In this document: positions 1 to 6,463 of the stretch, piece by piece
Position numbering within the stretch: position 1 is the first letter of the stretch
How the letters are laid out: each line of letters begins with the position of its first letter
NCBI GenBank assembly: GCA_027023165.1
Contig: JALVWX010000146.1
Span: 1 to 8,779, forward strand
Direction of reading: 5' to 3'
DNA: 8,779 nt
Source: Thermococcus sp.
GTDB taxonomy: Archaea > Methanobacteriota_B > Thermococci > Thermococcales > Thermococcaceae
Made by a program: the position numbers and the translations under genes
The notes under the pieces: generated by a model
The model's input: only the letters and a program-made list of their open reading frames with translations
What the model was told of the DNA's origin: nothing
Database searches by the model: none

Positions 1-655
1 AGATCTCGCCGTACTCGGTGAACTTCCTTATGAGGCGCCTGTTGAAGCGCTTCTTCACGTCGTCTATCGTGTACGGCGGCGTGACGAGGCTCTTGTGGAA
101 GCCCGTCCACATGTTCCTCCACTTCTTGAACGGGTGGGCCAGGATGAATATCAGCCCGCCGCCGCGGACGGTTTCGATGATCCTGCCGAGGTCGTTGGGG
201 GAGTAGTCGTAGCTCATGTCCAGAACGAGCAGGTCGTACGTCCTTCCGAGTATGTCGCGGGTGTGCTTGAAGGTTACGGCCTTTACCTCGGCGCTTCCTC
301 CTGCTAAGATGTCGAAGTGCTTCCTGAAGGCCTCGTAGCGCTTCCTGCCGAAGGTGTCCCCTCCAAGAGCATCAGTCGCGTAGAGAACCTCTATCGCGCT
401 CTCACTCTCGTCTCTCAGCCTTTTCTTCATCAGTTCGTCGAGAACATTACTGAGAACCCTTGCCGAAGCGCCCGCGAGAATCCCCGCCAGCTCGGCCTTC
501 TTCAGAGTGTCGCCCTCGATGACTATCATCCTTCGGTGGAACTTCTCAAGCGCCTGAGCCAGCGCCGTCTCTGTGAGCTTGAGAACCTCATCCTTAACCT
601 TCTCGCTTTTAGCGTAGTCTCTCACTTCCTTATCGAAGCGGACCTTGACGGTCAC
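1..655 (-). CDS. tmcA: tRNA(Met)/RNA cytidine N4-acetyltransferase TmcA, N-terminal part (cut by window edge)
   Basis: The 218 visible residues match the N-terminal end of the TmcA/Kre33/NAT10 family, which makes N4-acetylcytidine in RNA using acetyl-CoA and ATP. In Thermococcus kodakarensis the homologue is known to acetylate many RNAs. The visible part covers the N-terminal domain preceding the RecD-like helicase (DUF1726). It includes a stretch around residues 140-175 reading LLVLDMSYDYSPNDLGRIIE and then VRGGGLIFILAHPF, a family hallmark. The Walker A motif, GNAT acetyltransferase domain and C-terminal tRNA-binding domain lie beyond the left edge. The start is a GTG at 655-653, preceded by GGAGGTGG at 5 bases' spacing; an in-frame GTG nine bases upstream lies inside that ribosome binding site and is less likely. 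The gene has its own TATA box at 690-699, so it is probably transcribed separately from the ORF upstream. Family assignment is firm; substrate range is inferred from the relative. Confidence 0.93.
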   Translation of the reverse strand, partial: MTVKVRFDKEVRDYAKSEKVKDEVLKLTETALAQALEKFHRRMIVIEGDTLKKAELAGILAGASARVLSNVLDELMKKRLRDESESAIEVLYATDALGGDTFGRKRYEAFRKHFDILAGGSAEVKAVTFKHTRDILGRTYDLLVLDMSYDYSPNDLGRIIETVRGGGLIFILAHPFKKWRNMWTGFHKSLVTPPYTIDDVKKRFNRRLIRKFTEYGEI

Positions 656-689
656 GGCCGCCACCTCCCGGATAAAAGGGAGAACGGGG

Positions 690-699
690 ATTTAAAAAG
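690..699 (-). promoter_or_regulatory. TATA box for tmcA
   Basis: On the minus strand the sequence reads CTTTTTAAAT, centred about 39 bases upstream of the tmcA GTG. This fits an archaeal TATA element with transcription starting near 665-670, just before the ribosome binding site. It sits immediately after the stop codon (709-707) of the upstream ORF. Position and sequence only; no mapped start site. Confidence 0.5.
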
Positions 700-706
700 G
701 TGGTGA

Positions 707-1354
707 TTACGGTTTGACTCCAAAGAGGAGGATTAACAAGGTGCAGTTAAACCCACTGGGGCTTTCCGTGAGGTTTGCCACCTGTCCTGCGGAGAGAGTT
801 TCTAAGAGCATTCTGACTTCCTCCTCGCTCGTTTTTCCTCCCGATGCGGTTACGATGTCCCTCACCACATCCCCTGAGGTCCGCTCCGGAAATTCTGCCG
901 ATTTTCTGACTGATCCATCCCCTAGAGGTGAGAACGCACTCGAGGAGTTCCACACTCCAATGATGAGAGTTTCCCTACGGAGAGCCTTCAAGAGTTGGTT
1001 TGAGTCGTCCCCTTTAATGATCAGCTCAACGCCCTTCTCGCCGTCCTCACCGGTGTAGGGGCCGTAGGCAATGGAGTAATCCCTGGCGGTGAGGATTTCA
1101 GCCGCGGAGTCTTTGTTGAGTTCAATGCTATATACAAGCGCCTTACATCCCATACGTAGGTTTCCTGCTTTCCCGAAGTCTTCCAGAGAATCTTCCTCCA
1201 AAGTGGCCGAATGAAGTATGCCCGCGATCAGAATGATGAGCAGAACAGCAGTTAACAGGAATCCAGACCCCTGCCGTTTCCCCGACTTCCACCCAAAATC
1301 TAGCCTATCTATGGAAAATGGTGTAAGAACCGCGGCGGATATGCCGAGGAACAA
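707..1354 (-). CDS. Hypothetical membrane-anchored protein, possibly the 3' part of a broken gene
   Basis: I do not recognise this 215-codon ORF. From the first possible start, TTG at 1354, it encodes a short hydrophobic run (residues 2-13), a basic linker (DRLDFGWKSGKRQGSG), a clear transmembrane helix at about residues 31-50, and a roughly 165-residue tail predicted to lie outside the membrane. The tail carries three N-glycosylation sequons (N136-S-S, N194-L-T, N203-C-T), in keeping with an exposed location. The start is weak: the nearest G-rich stretch is about 15 bases upstream, and the same frame stays open further upstream, coding RGFLPLFGALLLLFLG, which would complete the first membrane helix. 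So the natural protein may have begun further upstream, joined to the frame-broken sequence at 1390-1859. Codon use looks more AT-rich and less constrained than in its neighbours. It may be an intact downstream gene or the 3' remnant of one longer pseudogene. Confidence 0.5.
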   Translation of the reverse strand: MFLGISAAVLTPFSIDRLDFGWKSGKRQGSGFLLTAVLLIILIAGILHSATLEEDSLEDFGKAGNLRMGCKALVYSIELNKDSAAEILTARDYSIAYGPYTGEDGEKGVELIIKGDDSNQLLKALRRETLIIGVWNSSSAFSPLGDGSVRKSAEFPERTSGDVVRDIVTASGGKTSEEEVRMLLETLSAGQVANLTESPSGFNCTLLILLFGVKP

Positions 1355-1389
1355 GAGCAGCAGTGCCCCAAAGAGGGGTAGGAAACCCC

Positions 1390-1859
1390 TTATTTGAACC
1401 AGGGACGCCAGCGTTCTAAGACAACCGCCGTTACATTCTGGCCCCTCTTTAAACTCTCAAGCCGCTCCCGCGTTTTCACCGCTTCATTGAATTCGAACTC
1501 AGCATCGGCGAGCTGGGTTCTGTCGCCCGTTGAGGGGTATGCCCTGAGATGCTTCGCAGCTCTGCCTGCATGCAGATGATGTAAGAGCCGTCCGAAGGGA
1601 TGTAGCGGTATCCGATGACCCGGCCGTCAAGGGAATCAACGAACCCTTGGGGGAACACGGGGTCTCTATCTTTTCAAACTGCGCCTGAAGGGGTACGACC
1701 GGCAGGTTTTCGAACCTCCCGCCGAGCCTTTCGTATGAAACATTCACGCAGGCCAAGAATCCCGTGATGAGGACGATCCCTAAGAGGGTGATATGGCCTT
1801 CAGCCTCCGTATAAACCCTCGGATGTGGTAATAAAATCCGGTATAGTATCCCTGTCCCG
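1390..1859 (-). pseudogene. Frame-broken membrane protein gene downstream of dacZ
   Basis: No single frame is open across this stretch, yet protein-like sequence continues by switching frame. Just after the dacZ stop one frame reads YYTGFYYHIRGFIRRLKAIS (basic, cytoplasmic-looking). A second frame reads LLGIVLITGFLACVNV then SYERLGGRFENLPVVPLQAQ (a membrane helix followed by an outside segment) until about 1660. A third frame reads VFPQGFVDSLDGRVIGYRYI then PSDGSYIICMQAEL until about 1575. The first frame then resumes with AYPSTGDRTQLADAEFEFNE and ends RWRPWFK, stop at 1392-1390. Three shifts in about 450 bases, while both neighbours are intact, suggest real decay rather than sequencing error. 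Sequons N-V-S and N-V-T suggest an exposed domain. The ORF at 707-1354 follows in yet another frame and may be the rest of the same gene. The original function is not recognised. Confidence 0.55.
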
Positions 1860-2669
1860 TCAGTACTTTATCCTCGGGTTGTACTCGAGGAGCATGAGGC
1901 CGTTTTTGAATATCCTTATCGTTCCGCTCTCGGAGAGACTTATGGCCATCGCCTTCGTGAGCTTCGTTATTCCCGCCGCCGCTATGTGCCTGCTCCCGAG
2001 ACCAGGGGGAAGCATGAGGTCTATCACCTTCGGCTCGACCTGCAGGTATCTGCCAGCGGCCGTTATCCTGCCGTTCTCCCTTATCACGAATGCCCCGTCG
2101 AGCTGGGCGAATTCCTTGATTATCTCCTTGCTGTTCCTGTCGAGGACGTTGATCTTGTGTCCCTTGAATGGGTTTGGAATCAGCTGGCGGGAGTGGTTTA
2201 GGACGCGCCTCGTGTCGCCGATGACAAAGATCGTCCCCACCGGGGTCCCCTCGCGGCCCTCTATGCTGAGTTCGATGGCAATCTCGAGGAGCCTTTGGAG
2301 AACGTTCTGGTTCTGGGCGAAGAAACCCTTCATAGCGGAGAGAGTCTTCTTGACGGTTTTCACGCCGATGGAGTCCTTGGTGACGTAGACAAAAGAATCG
2401 CCCTCGCCGAGGATGCGATGCTCTATGAGGAACGCGGATATAAGGTTCAGGATGTTGTTGAGGTCAAGGTTCTGGGGGATGGAGATCCGCTTAACCCTCT
2501 CGTCATCGACATCAAAGGTTGAGCCGACTATGACGACGGTTACGTCCACATCTGGAAGGGAGTTTTCGTCTACGTCTTCAAGTATCGTGAGTGCCTTTGC
2601 CCCGAGTTCTTTCGTTATGGTTACTGCACTCCTGACGAAAACGTCCGGTATGGTGTTCCCCATGGTCAT
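1860..2669 (-). CDS. dacZ: Diadenylate cyclase DacZ (c-di-AMP synthase)
   Basis: This 269-residue soluble protein belongs to the archaeal DacZ family, which condenses two ATP into the second messenger c-di-AMP. The C-terminal half is the DisA_N/DAC nucleotidyltransferase domain. It has the DGA motif at 191-193 (QLDGAFVIRENGRI), which binds metal and ATP, and a GLGSRHIAAAGITK motif at 223-236, the archaeal counterpart of the bacterial RHR motif. The N-terminal 130 residues form the family's own domain with no membrane helix, unlike bacterial CdaA. Length and layout match full-length homologues. The start is ATG 2669-2667, with AAGGGGT five bases upstream; a second in-frame ATG at 2663 is possible. 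The TATA box at 2691-2699 is only about 26 bases from the first ATG, so the leader may be very short or absent. It is divergent from ubiX. The gene directly downstream is a decayed membrane protein. Confidence 0.93.
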   Translation of the reverse strand: MTMGNTIPDVFVRSAVTITKELGAKALTILEDVDENSLPDVDVTVVIVGSTFDVDDERVKRISIPQNLDLNNILNLISAFLIEHRILGEGDSFVYVTKDSIGVKTVKKTLSAMKGFFAQNQNVLQRLLEIAIELSIEGREGTPVGTIFVIGDTRRVLNHSRQLIPNPFKGHKINVLDRNSKEIIKEFAQLDGAFVIRENGRITAAGRYLQVEPKVIDLMLPPGLGSRHIAAAGITKLTKAMAISLSESGTIRIFKNGLMLLEYNPRIKY

Positions 2670-2690
2670 CGATACCCCTTACTCTTCTCG

Positions 2691-2699
2691 ATATAAAAA
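2691..2699 (-). promoter_or_regulatory. TATA box for dacZ
   Basis: The minus strand reads TTTTTATAT here, centred about 26 bases before the first dacZ ATG. With the usual archaeal spacing, transcription would start at or very near that ATG, which suggests a leaderless or nearly leaderless mRNA, or use of the second ATG at 2663 with the AAGGGGT upstream. Confidence 0.5.
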
Positions 2700-2707
2700 T
2701 TTACTGG

Positions 2708-2739
2708 CCGGGTTCGCTTGAGAAACGTTTTAAACCCGG
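2708..2739. promoter_or_regulatory. Inverted repeat overlapping the ubiX TATA box, possible operator
   Basis: A perfect 7-base inverted repeat, CCGGGTT at 2708-2714 and AACCCGG at 2733-2739, is separated by 18 bases. The right arm overlaps the probable ubiX TATA box (CGTTTTAAAC, 2726-2735). A dimeric regulator bound here would block the basal transcription machinery. The Lrp/AsnC protein encoded in the same operon is an obvious candidate for autoregulation, but that is inference. The TATA centre is about 33 bases from the ubiX ATG. Confidence 0.35.
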
Positions 2740-2763
2740 AGTCCTACCGGGAGTGGGGATGCT

Positions 2764-3312
2764 ATGAAGGTAGTGGTTGCAATCACTGGGGCCAGCGGTT
2801 CAATCTACGGCTTAAGGCTCGTTGAGGTTTTAAGGGAGCTTGGGCAAGATGTTATAACCATCGCCTCGGACACCGCCATCAAGGTGATACGGCACGAGAC
2901 GGGGGTTGACTTCAAACCGGACTACCACGAGGACAATCTCTTCGCACCGGTTGCTTCGGGTTCCTTCAGGTTCGATGCTGTTGTAGTGGCTCCCTGCTCA
3001 ATGAAAACCCTCGCGGCGATAGCAAACGGCTGTGCTGACAACCTGATAACCCGGGTTGCTGACGTTGCACTCAAAGAGCGCAGGAAGCTCGTTCTCCTCG
3101 TCAGGGAGACACCGCTTAACTTGGTGCATCTGCAAAACATGGTGAAGGTTACTCAAGCCGGTGGCATTATCATGCCAGCATCCCCAGGATTTTACACGAA
3201 ACCCAAAACTTTGGACGATACGGTAAACTTTATAATAGGAAAAATCCTAGACGTTCTTGGGATAGATAATAAAATCTACCCGAGATGGGGGAATGATGAT
3301 GGTTCAACTTGA
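2764..3312 (+). CDS. ubiX: Flavin prenyltransferase UbiX
   Basis: This 182-residue protein is a UbiX-family flavin prenyltransferase. It joins a dimethylallyl group to reduced FMN to make prenylated FMN, the cofactor of UbiD-type decarboxylases. Family features are the flavin-binding GASGSIYG loop at 9-16, [20 protein letters not shown] at 76-95, the RETPL motif at 114-118, and the [11 protein letters not shown] segment at 137-147. The start is ATG 2764, preceded by GTGGGG. The stop overlaps the start of the Lrp gene, so the two are translationally linked. No UbiD is encoded in the window. In archaea a UbiD-family enzyme, anhydromevalonate phosphate decarboxylase, works in the modified mevalonate pathway for isoprenoid lipids and needs this cofactor. 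That is the most likely use in an organism without ubiquinone, though it is not shown here. Confidence 0.94.
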   Translation: MKVVVAITGASGSIYGLRLVEVLRELGQDVITIASDTAIKVIRHETGVDFKPDYHEDNLFAPVASGSFRFDAVVVAPCSMKTLAAIANGCADNLITRVADVALKERRKLVLLVRETPLNLVHLQNMVKVTQAGGIIMPASPGFYTKPKTLDDTVNFIIGKILDVLGIDNKIYPRWGNDDGST

Positions 3313-3781
3313 TGACCTCGATAGGGAAATACTGCGGCTCCTCAAAGAGGACGCCCGTCTTACAATCTCTGAAATCGCGGAGAGGCTGAAGAGGCCTGAA
3401 TCGACCATTCACTTTAGAATAAAAAAGCTTCAGGAGAGGGGTATAATCGACAAGTACACCATCGTCCTCGGCGAGAAGCTCAGGCCCAAGACCCTCGCGG
3501 TGGTTTACATCCAGGCCGAGACCCCGATAATCGAGGAGTTCCTCGAGCGCTACATCCAGTACCTCATGAAGACCCTTTCAATGCTCCCCAACGTTTTGGC
3601 AGTGGCCAGAAGCGGCAAGGATGGAGTGATAGCGATAATCGGCGGCGAGAACTCCGAGCACATCGAGAAGTTCGTGGATGAGACGGTGCGCGTCCTTCCC
3701 ACCCTCAAGCGCGTTGAGGTCTTCCCCATGGACAGCTTTGCAAAGGGCGATGGATTGGCTGGCTTCCTGGTGGGCGTCTGA
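3299..3781 (+). CDS. Lrp/AsnC family transcriptional regulator
   Basis: This roughly 160-residue protein has the standard Lrp/AsnC layout. An N-terminal winged helix-turn-helix (first 60 residues: [20 protein letters not shown], then [20 protein letters not shown]) is followed by a C-terminal effector-binding/oligomerisation RAM domain (about residues 65-150). It would bind DNA as a dimer or higher oligomer and respond to a small ligand that cannot be named from sequence. Three ATG codons stand in a row (3293, 3296, 3299), all in frame. The G-run at 3287-3291 gives a 7-base spacer to the third, so 3299 is preferred; homologue-based annotation may choose 3293. It overlaps the 3' end of ubiX, and its own stop shares one base with the next ATG, so it is the middle gene of a tight operon. 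Confidence 0.92.
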   Translation: MVQLDDLDREILRLLKEDARLTISEIAERLKRPESTIHFRIKKLQERGIIDKYTIVLGEKLRPKTLAVVYIQAETPIIEEFLERYIQYLMKTLSMLPNVLAVARSGKDGVIAIIGGENSEHIEKFVDETVRVLPTLKRVEVFPMDSFAKGDGLAGFLVGV

Positions 3782-4299
3782 TGGAGGTTGAGGTCAAGTT
3801 CCGCGTTGACTTCAGAGGGATGCGGAGGAGGATAGAGGGGATTGGGGCCTCGTTCCTCAGGGAGGAGATTCAGGAGGACATCTATTTTTCCGTTCCCCTT
3901 CCGGAACTCTTAAGGGTCAGGCGTATATCAAACCTTGGAAAAGCCTTTCTCACCCACAAGCACATAGCCGATCCGGGCAGGAACGAGGAGTTCGACGAGC
4001 TTGAGGTGGAGGTTTCCGACTTCGATACCACCGTTGAAATCCTCAGGCGGCTCGGCTACAAAGAGGACGTCGTTGTGAGAAAGCGCCGCCTCGTTTACCG
4101 ACTCGGAGATGTCACCTTTGAACTGAGCGAGGTTGAAGGTCTCGGAGGCTTCCTCGACATTGAGGTCATCTCCAACGACGTGGAAGTGGCAAAGCGCAGA
4201 ATCTGGGAAGTGGCGGAAAAGCTCGGCCTAACGGAGAAGGACGTCGAACCGAGGCTCTACCAGGAGTTGATCCGCGAGAAGATGAAAGATAGGGCATGA
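3781..4299 (+). CDS. CYTH domain protein, class IV adenylate cyclase (CyaB)-like
   Basis: This 172-residue protein folds as a single CYTH (triphosphate tunnel metalloenzyme) domain. It begins with EVEVKFRV (residues 2-9), the family ExExK motif that binds metal and triphosphate. Further conserved elements are the RVRR stretch at 45-48, a Lys at 60, the acidic EFDELEVEV at 70-78, the basic VRKRRLVYR at 99-107, and LSEVEGLGGFLDIEV at 115-129, the usual C-terminal acidic strand. The family includes class IV adenylate cyclases, thiamine triphosphatases and inorganic triphosphatases, and sequence alone does not decide between them. The ATG shares one base with the upstream stop (TGATG), showing translational coupling with the Lrp regulator. 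The stop codon is followed by convergent ychF 38 bases away. Confidence 0.9.
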   Translation: MEVEVKFRVDFRGMRRRIEGIGASFLREEIQEDIYFSVPLPELLRVRRISNLGKAFLTHKHIADPGRNEEFDELEVEVSDFDTTVEILRRLGYKEDVVVRKRRLVYRLGDVTFELSEVEGLGGFLDIEVISNDVEVAKRRIWEVAEKLGLTEKDVEPRLYQELIREKMKDRA

Positions 4300-4317
4300 A
4301 AACAACAGAAAGAAAAA
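4299..4317 (-). terminator. T-rich terminator of the YchF-like GTPase gene
   Basis: About 20 bases past the GTPase stop codon, the minus strand reads TTTTTCTTTCTGTTGTTTTC, the kind of T-rich run at which archaeal RNA polymerase terminates without a hairpin. It falls in the 38-base gap between convergent genes, so GTPase transcripts would end at the 3' edge of the CYTH gene. Confidence 0.4.
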
Positions 4318-4337
4318 CCCCTGCGGACTTTTCTGCC

Positions 4338-5531
4338 TCAGCGTGCGGTCGCGACTATCTTTATTACATCGTTGAACTCAAGCTGATAGTCCTCACCAAC
4401 GCGCCTGTGGGTCTTTGCGTTGACCGCGTAGAGGAAGGTCTTTCCGAGGTCGGTGTGCACCTTGTATGCCAGATCGCGCGGCGTTGAACCCTTCGGTAGA
4501 AGGTGGACGTGCGGCAGAACGTTACCGAACTGGTCTGTGAGCTTGTGCTCGTCCTCTACCGGATAGACGGGGATGAGGTTGAGCAGCTCGAAGGTGGCGG
4601 TGTTTATGACGTCCTGCACTCCGGTGGAGCCGAACCTCTCCAAAACGCGCTCCCTGATGAGTTCAAGCGCCTTCTCCTGCTTTGGACTCATCTTTTTCAG
4701 AATTTTGAAGTCCGAACTGCCGGGAACGTAGTCTATGAACCCTGCCTTGGCGGCCTTTCTCAGCGTAAGCTCCGCGGCGGCGCTCGTCGGGATGACGATG
4801 TATCCCCTGCTCTTTCCTTTCCGGATGAGCCTCTCTATCTGGGCATCTGCTGCAGCATCAGCCTTGTTGGCGGCTATGATTATCGGCTTGTTGGTCCTCC
4901 TGAGTTCTTTTACGAAGGCCATCAAATCCTCATCGCTCCACTTTGTGGGGTCGTCCGGAAGTCCTATTCTGTGGAGGGCTTCCCAGACGTCCTCCTCACT
5001 TACCCCGATCCCTGAGAGGTGGTCCGCTATGGCCTGCTCCAGCTTCATGTGCTGGAGCTTTATCCTCTTGGAGAACTTGTCCCAGCCCTTCTTGAGGATT
5101 CCGAATATCCAGAAGTCTATCTCCTTCTCCAGGAATTCAATGTCCTCGACAGGGTCGTGGTGATCGGTTGGCTGGCCCTCTTCATCGGTTTTTCCGGTCG
5201 CGTCAACGACGTGGATGAGTGCGGAGGCCATTCTCAGGTCGTCGAGGAACTTGTTTCCCAGACCGCGCCCCTCGTGCGCTCCCGGCACGAGGCCGGCAAC
5301 GTCTATCATCTTTATCGGGATGAGGGCCTTTCCGTCGCGGTACTCGTAGTTCCGAGGGTTCGGATTGCATCCGAGTTCCTTGCAGGGATGCTCGGTTATC
5401 GCGTAGGTAACGCCAACGTTAGCGTCGATGGTCGTGAAGGGGTAGTTCGCGATATCAACGTCAACGAGGGTTGCGGCTGAAAAGAACGTCGATTTTCCAA
5501 CGTTTGGCTTTCCCACAACACCTATCTCCAT
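4338..5531 (-). CDS. ychF: YchF/Obg-related GTPase with C-terminal TGS domain
   Basis: This 397-residue P-loop protein is the archaeal COG0012 (YchF/OLA1-related) GTPase, the same length as the Pyrococcus protein PH0525 as I recall it. It has G1 GKPNVGKST at 7-15, G2 around PFTTID at 31-36, G3 DVAGL at 77-81, G4 NKAD at 222-225, and G5-like TSAAA at 249-253. A helical insert lies between G3 and G4 and a TGS domain spans about 320-396 ([11 protein letters not shown] near the end). Bacterial YchF and human OLA1 carry an altered G4 (NxxE type) and prefer ATP; the canonical NKAD here predicts GTP. The usual automatic name, 'redox-regulated ATPase YchF', may therefore mislead. Such proteins associate with ribosomes, and a translation-linked role is the likely one. 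The start ATG 5531 is preceded by GGTGGTG. The gene is single, divergent from the MBL operon. Confidence 0.93.
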   Translation of the reverse strand: MEIGVVGKPNVGKSTFFSAATLVDVDIANYPFTTIDANVGVTYAITEHPCKELGCNPNPRNYEYRDGKALIPIKMIDVAGLVPGAHEGRGLGNKFLDDLRMASALIHVVDATGKTDEEGQPTDHHDPVEDIEFLEKEIDFWIFGILKKGWDKFSKRIKLQHMKLEQAIADHLSGIGVSEEDVWEALHRIGLPDDPTKWSDEDLMAFVKELRRTNKPIIIAANKADAAADAQIERLIRKGKSRGYIVIPTSAAAELTLRKAAKAGFIDYVPGSSDFKILKKMSPKQEKALELIRERVLERFGSTGVQDVINTATFELLNLIPVYPVEDEHKLTDQFGNVLPHVHLLPKGSTPRDLAYKVHTDLGKTFLYAVNAKTHRRVGEDYQLEFNDVIKIVATAR

Positions 5532-5560
5532 TCACACCACCGGGCTAATTTCGGGGCAGG

Positions 5561-5568
5561 GTTTTAAG
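5561..5568 (-). promoter_or_regulatory. TATA box for the YchF-like GTPase gene
   Basis: The minus strand reads CTTAAAAC, centred about 34 bases upstream of the ATG. This places transcription initiation near 5540 with a short leader containing the GGTGGTG ribosome binding site. Confidence 0.5.
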
Positions 5569-5581
5569 GGGTTTCGGCCGA

Positions 5582-5591
5582 AAACTATAAC
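5582..5591 (+). promoter_or_regulatory. TATA box for the MBL hydrolase-corA operon
   Basis: The plus strand reads AAACTATAAC with a purine-rich BRE-like GAAA just upstream, centred about 37 bases before the ATG at 5624. It is the only good promoter seen before the two-gene operon, and it lies back to back with the GTPase TATA box about 22 bases away. Confidence 0.5.
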
Positions 5592-5623
5592 TTGCCTTCT
5601 TACCTAACATCTCAGGTGAAAAC

Positions 5624-6454
5624 ATGCGCGTAACAGTTCTTGTCGAAGACTATTCCGGCTACGAAAGCCCTTTCCTGGCCCAGCATGGGGTGAGCTTTCT
5701 CATTGAAAAAAGGGAGAAGAGTATTCTCTTCGACACGGGGCAGAGCGCCGAGCCGGTTCTCCACAACATGGGGCTACTTGGAGTGGAACCCGGGAGCATT
5801 GACTACGTTTTCCTGAGCCACTGTCACTACGACCACACAGGGGGGTTGTTGGGGATCCTCAAGGCCATCGGAAAGCGCGTTCCAATCATAGCCCACCCGG
5901 CGATATTCAGGAGACACTTCATCACCAGGCCCCACTTGAGAGAAGTCGGCGTCCCATTCAGAAAGGCGGAAATCGAGGAGCTGGCGGAGCTTTACCTCAC
6001 GGCAGACCCGGTTGAGGTAGTCGAGGGGGTTTACTCGACGGGCGAGATCAGGGAGAGGGAGGACTTTGAGAGGGCCAACATTGGGGTTTACACACTGAAG
6101 GACGGAAGAATTGTAGAAGACGAACTTTTGGACGATATGAGCCTCGTTGCCAAAACGTCCGAGGGTCTTGTGATCATCAGCGGCTGCAGTCACGCCGGCG
6201 TAATGAGCATAGTGAAGCACGCGATAAGACTAACGGGAGAGAAGAGGGTCCGGGCAGTTATCGGAGGCTTTCACCTCATCGACGCGGGCGAGGAGCGCAT
6301 CGGGAGGACTGTGGGGGAGTTCCTGGAGCTTGGAGTCAAAGAGGTCTACACCGGGCACTGCACGGGGTTGAGGGCAGAAGCTGCTTTCCTTCAAGCCTAC
6401 GGCGGGTGCTTCCACAAGCTCCACTCCGGGATGGTGATTGATTTCCCCGACTGA
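5624..6454 (+). CDS. MBL-fold metallo-hydrolase (COG1237 family)
   Basis: This 276-residue protein is a metallo-beta-lactamase fold enzyme. The di-metal site is visible: SHCHYDHTGG at 65-74 supplies H66, H68, D70 and H71, GCSH gives H190, GGFH gives H217, and GHCTG at 244-248 gives H245. The family is often annotated after a Methanocaldococcus protein as a dihydropterin-ribofuranosyl-aminobenzene phosphate synthase. Thermococcales do not run methanogenesis, so that name should not be carried over without evidence; the substrate here is unknown. ATG 5624 follows a GGTGA ribosome binding site and a TATA box at 5582-5591. The gene is followed after nine bases by corA, whose ribosome binding site overlaps this stop codon, so the two are very likely one transcript. 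No signal peptide; cytoplasmic. Confidence 0.9.
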   Translation: MRVTVLVEDYSGYESPFLAQHGVSFLIEKREKSILFDTGQSAEPVLHNMGLLGVEPGSIDYVFLSHCHYDHTGGLLGILKAIGKRVPIIAHPAIFRRHFITRPHLREVGVPFRKAEIEELAELYLTADPVEVVEGVYSTGEIREREDFERANIGVYTLKDGRIVEDELLDDMSLVAKTSEGLVIISGCSHAGVMSIVKHAIRLTGEKRVRAVIGGFHLIDAGEERIGRTVGEFLELGVKEVYTGHCTGLRAEAAFLQAYGGCFHKLHSGMVIDFPD

Positions 6455-6463
6455 GGTGATCGA

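Noticed and set aside
317..706. Plus-strand open frame of 129 codons opposite tmcA
   Set aside because: Antisense to the conserved TmcA N-terminus; open only because of high GC codon use in the true gene.
1740..1800. GTGATGA near 1764 as a possible C box of a guide RNA
   Set aside because: No D or D' box could be found in the right places on either strand.
1825..2388. Plus-strand open frame of 187 codons opposite dacZ
   Set aside because: It is fully antisense to a clear, family-assigned gene, its product is low-complexity Ser/Leu/Pro-rich, and it lacks a promoter or ribosome binding site.
3292..3330. ATGATGATG and nearby TTGATGA resembling C boxes of a C/D box guide RNA
   Set aside because: No matching D box (CTGA) at suitable spacing, and the run is explained by in-frame ATG codons at the regulator start.
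4328..4334. CTTTTCT as a plus-strand terminator for the ubiX operon
   Set aside because: The run is short and lies just before the GTPase stop; too weak to list as a feature.
4503..5480. Several plus-strand open frames of 140-170 codons opposite the GTPase gene
   Set aside because: They overlap each other and lie antisense to a full-length conserved GTPase; none has a recognisable domain.
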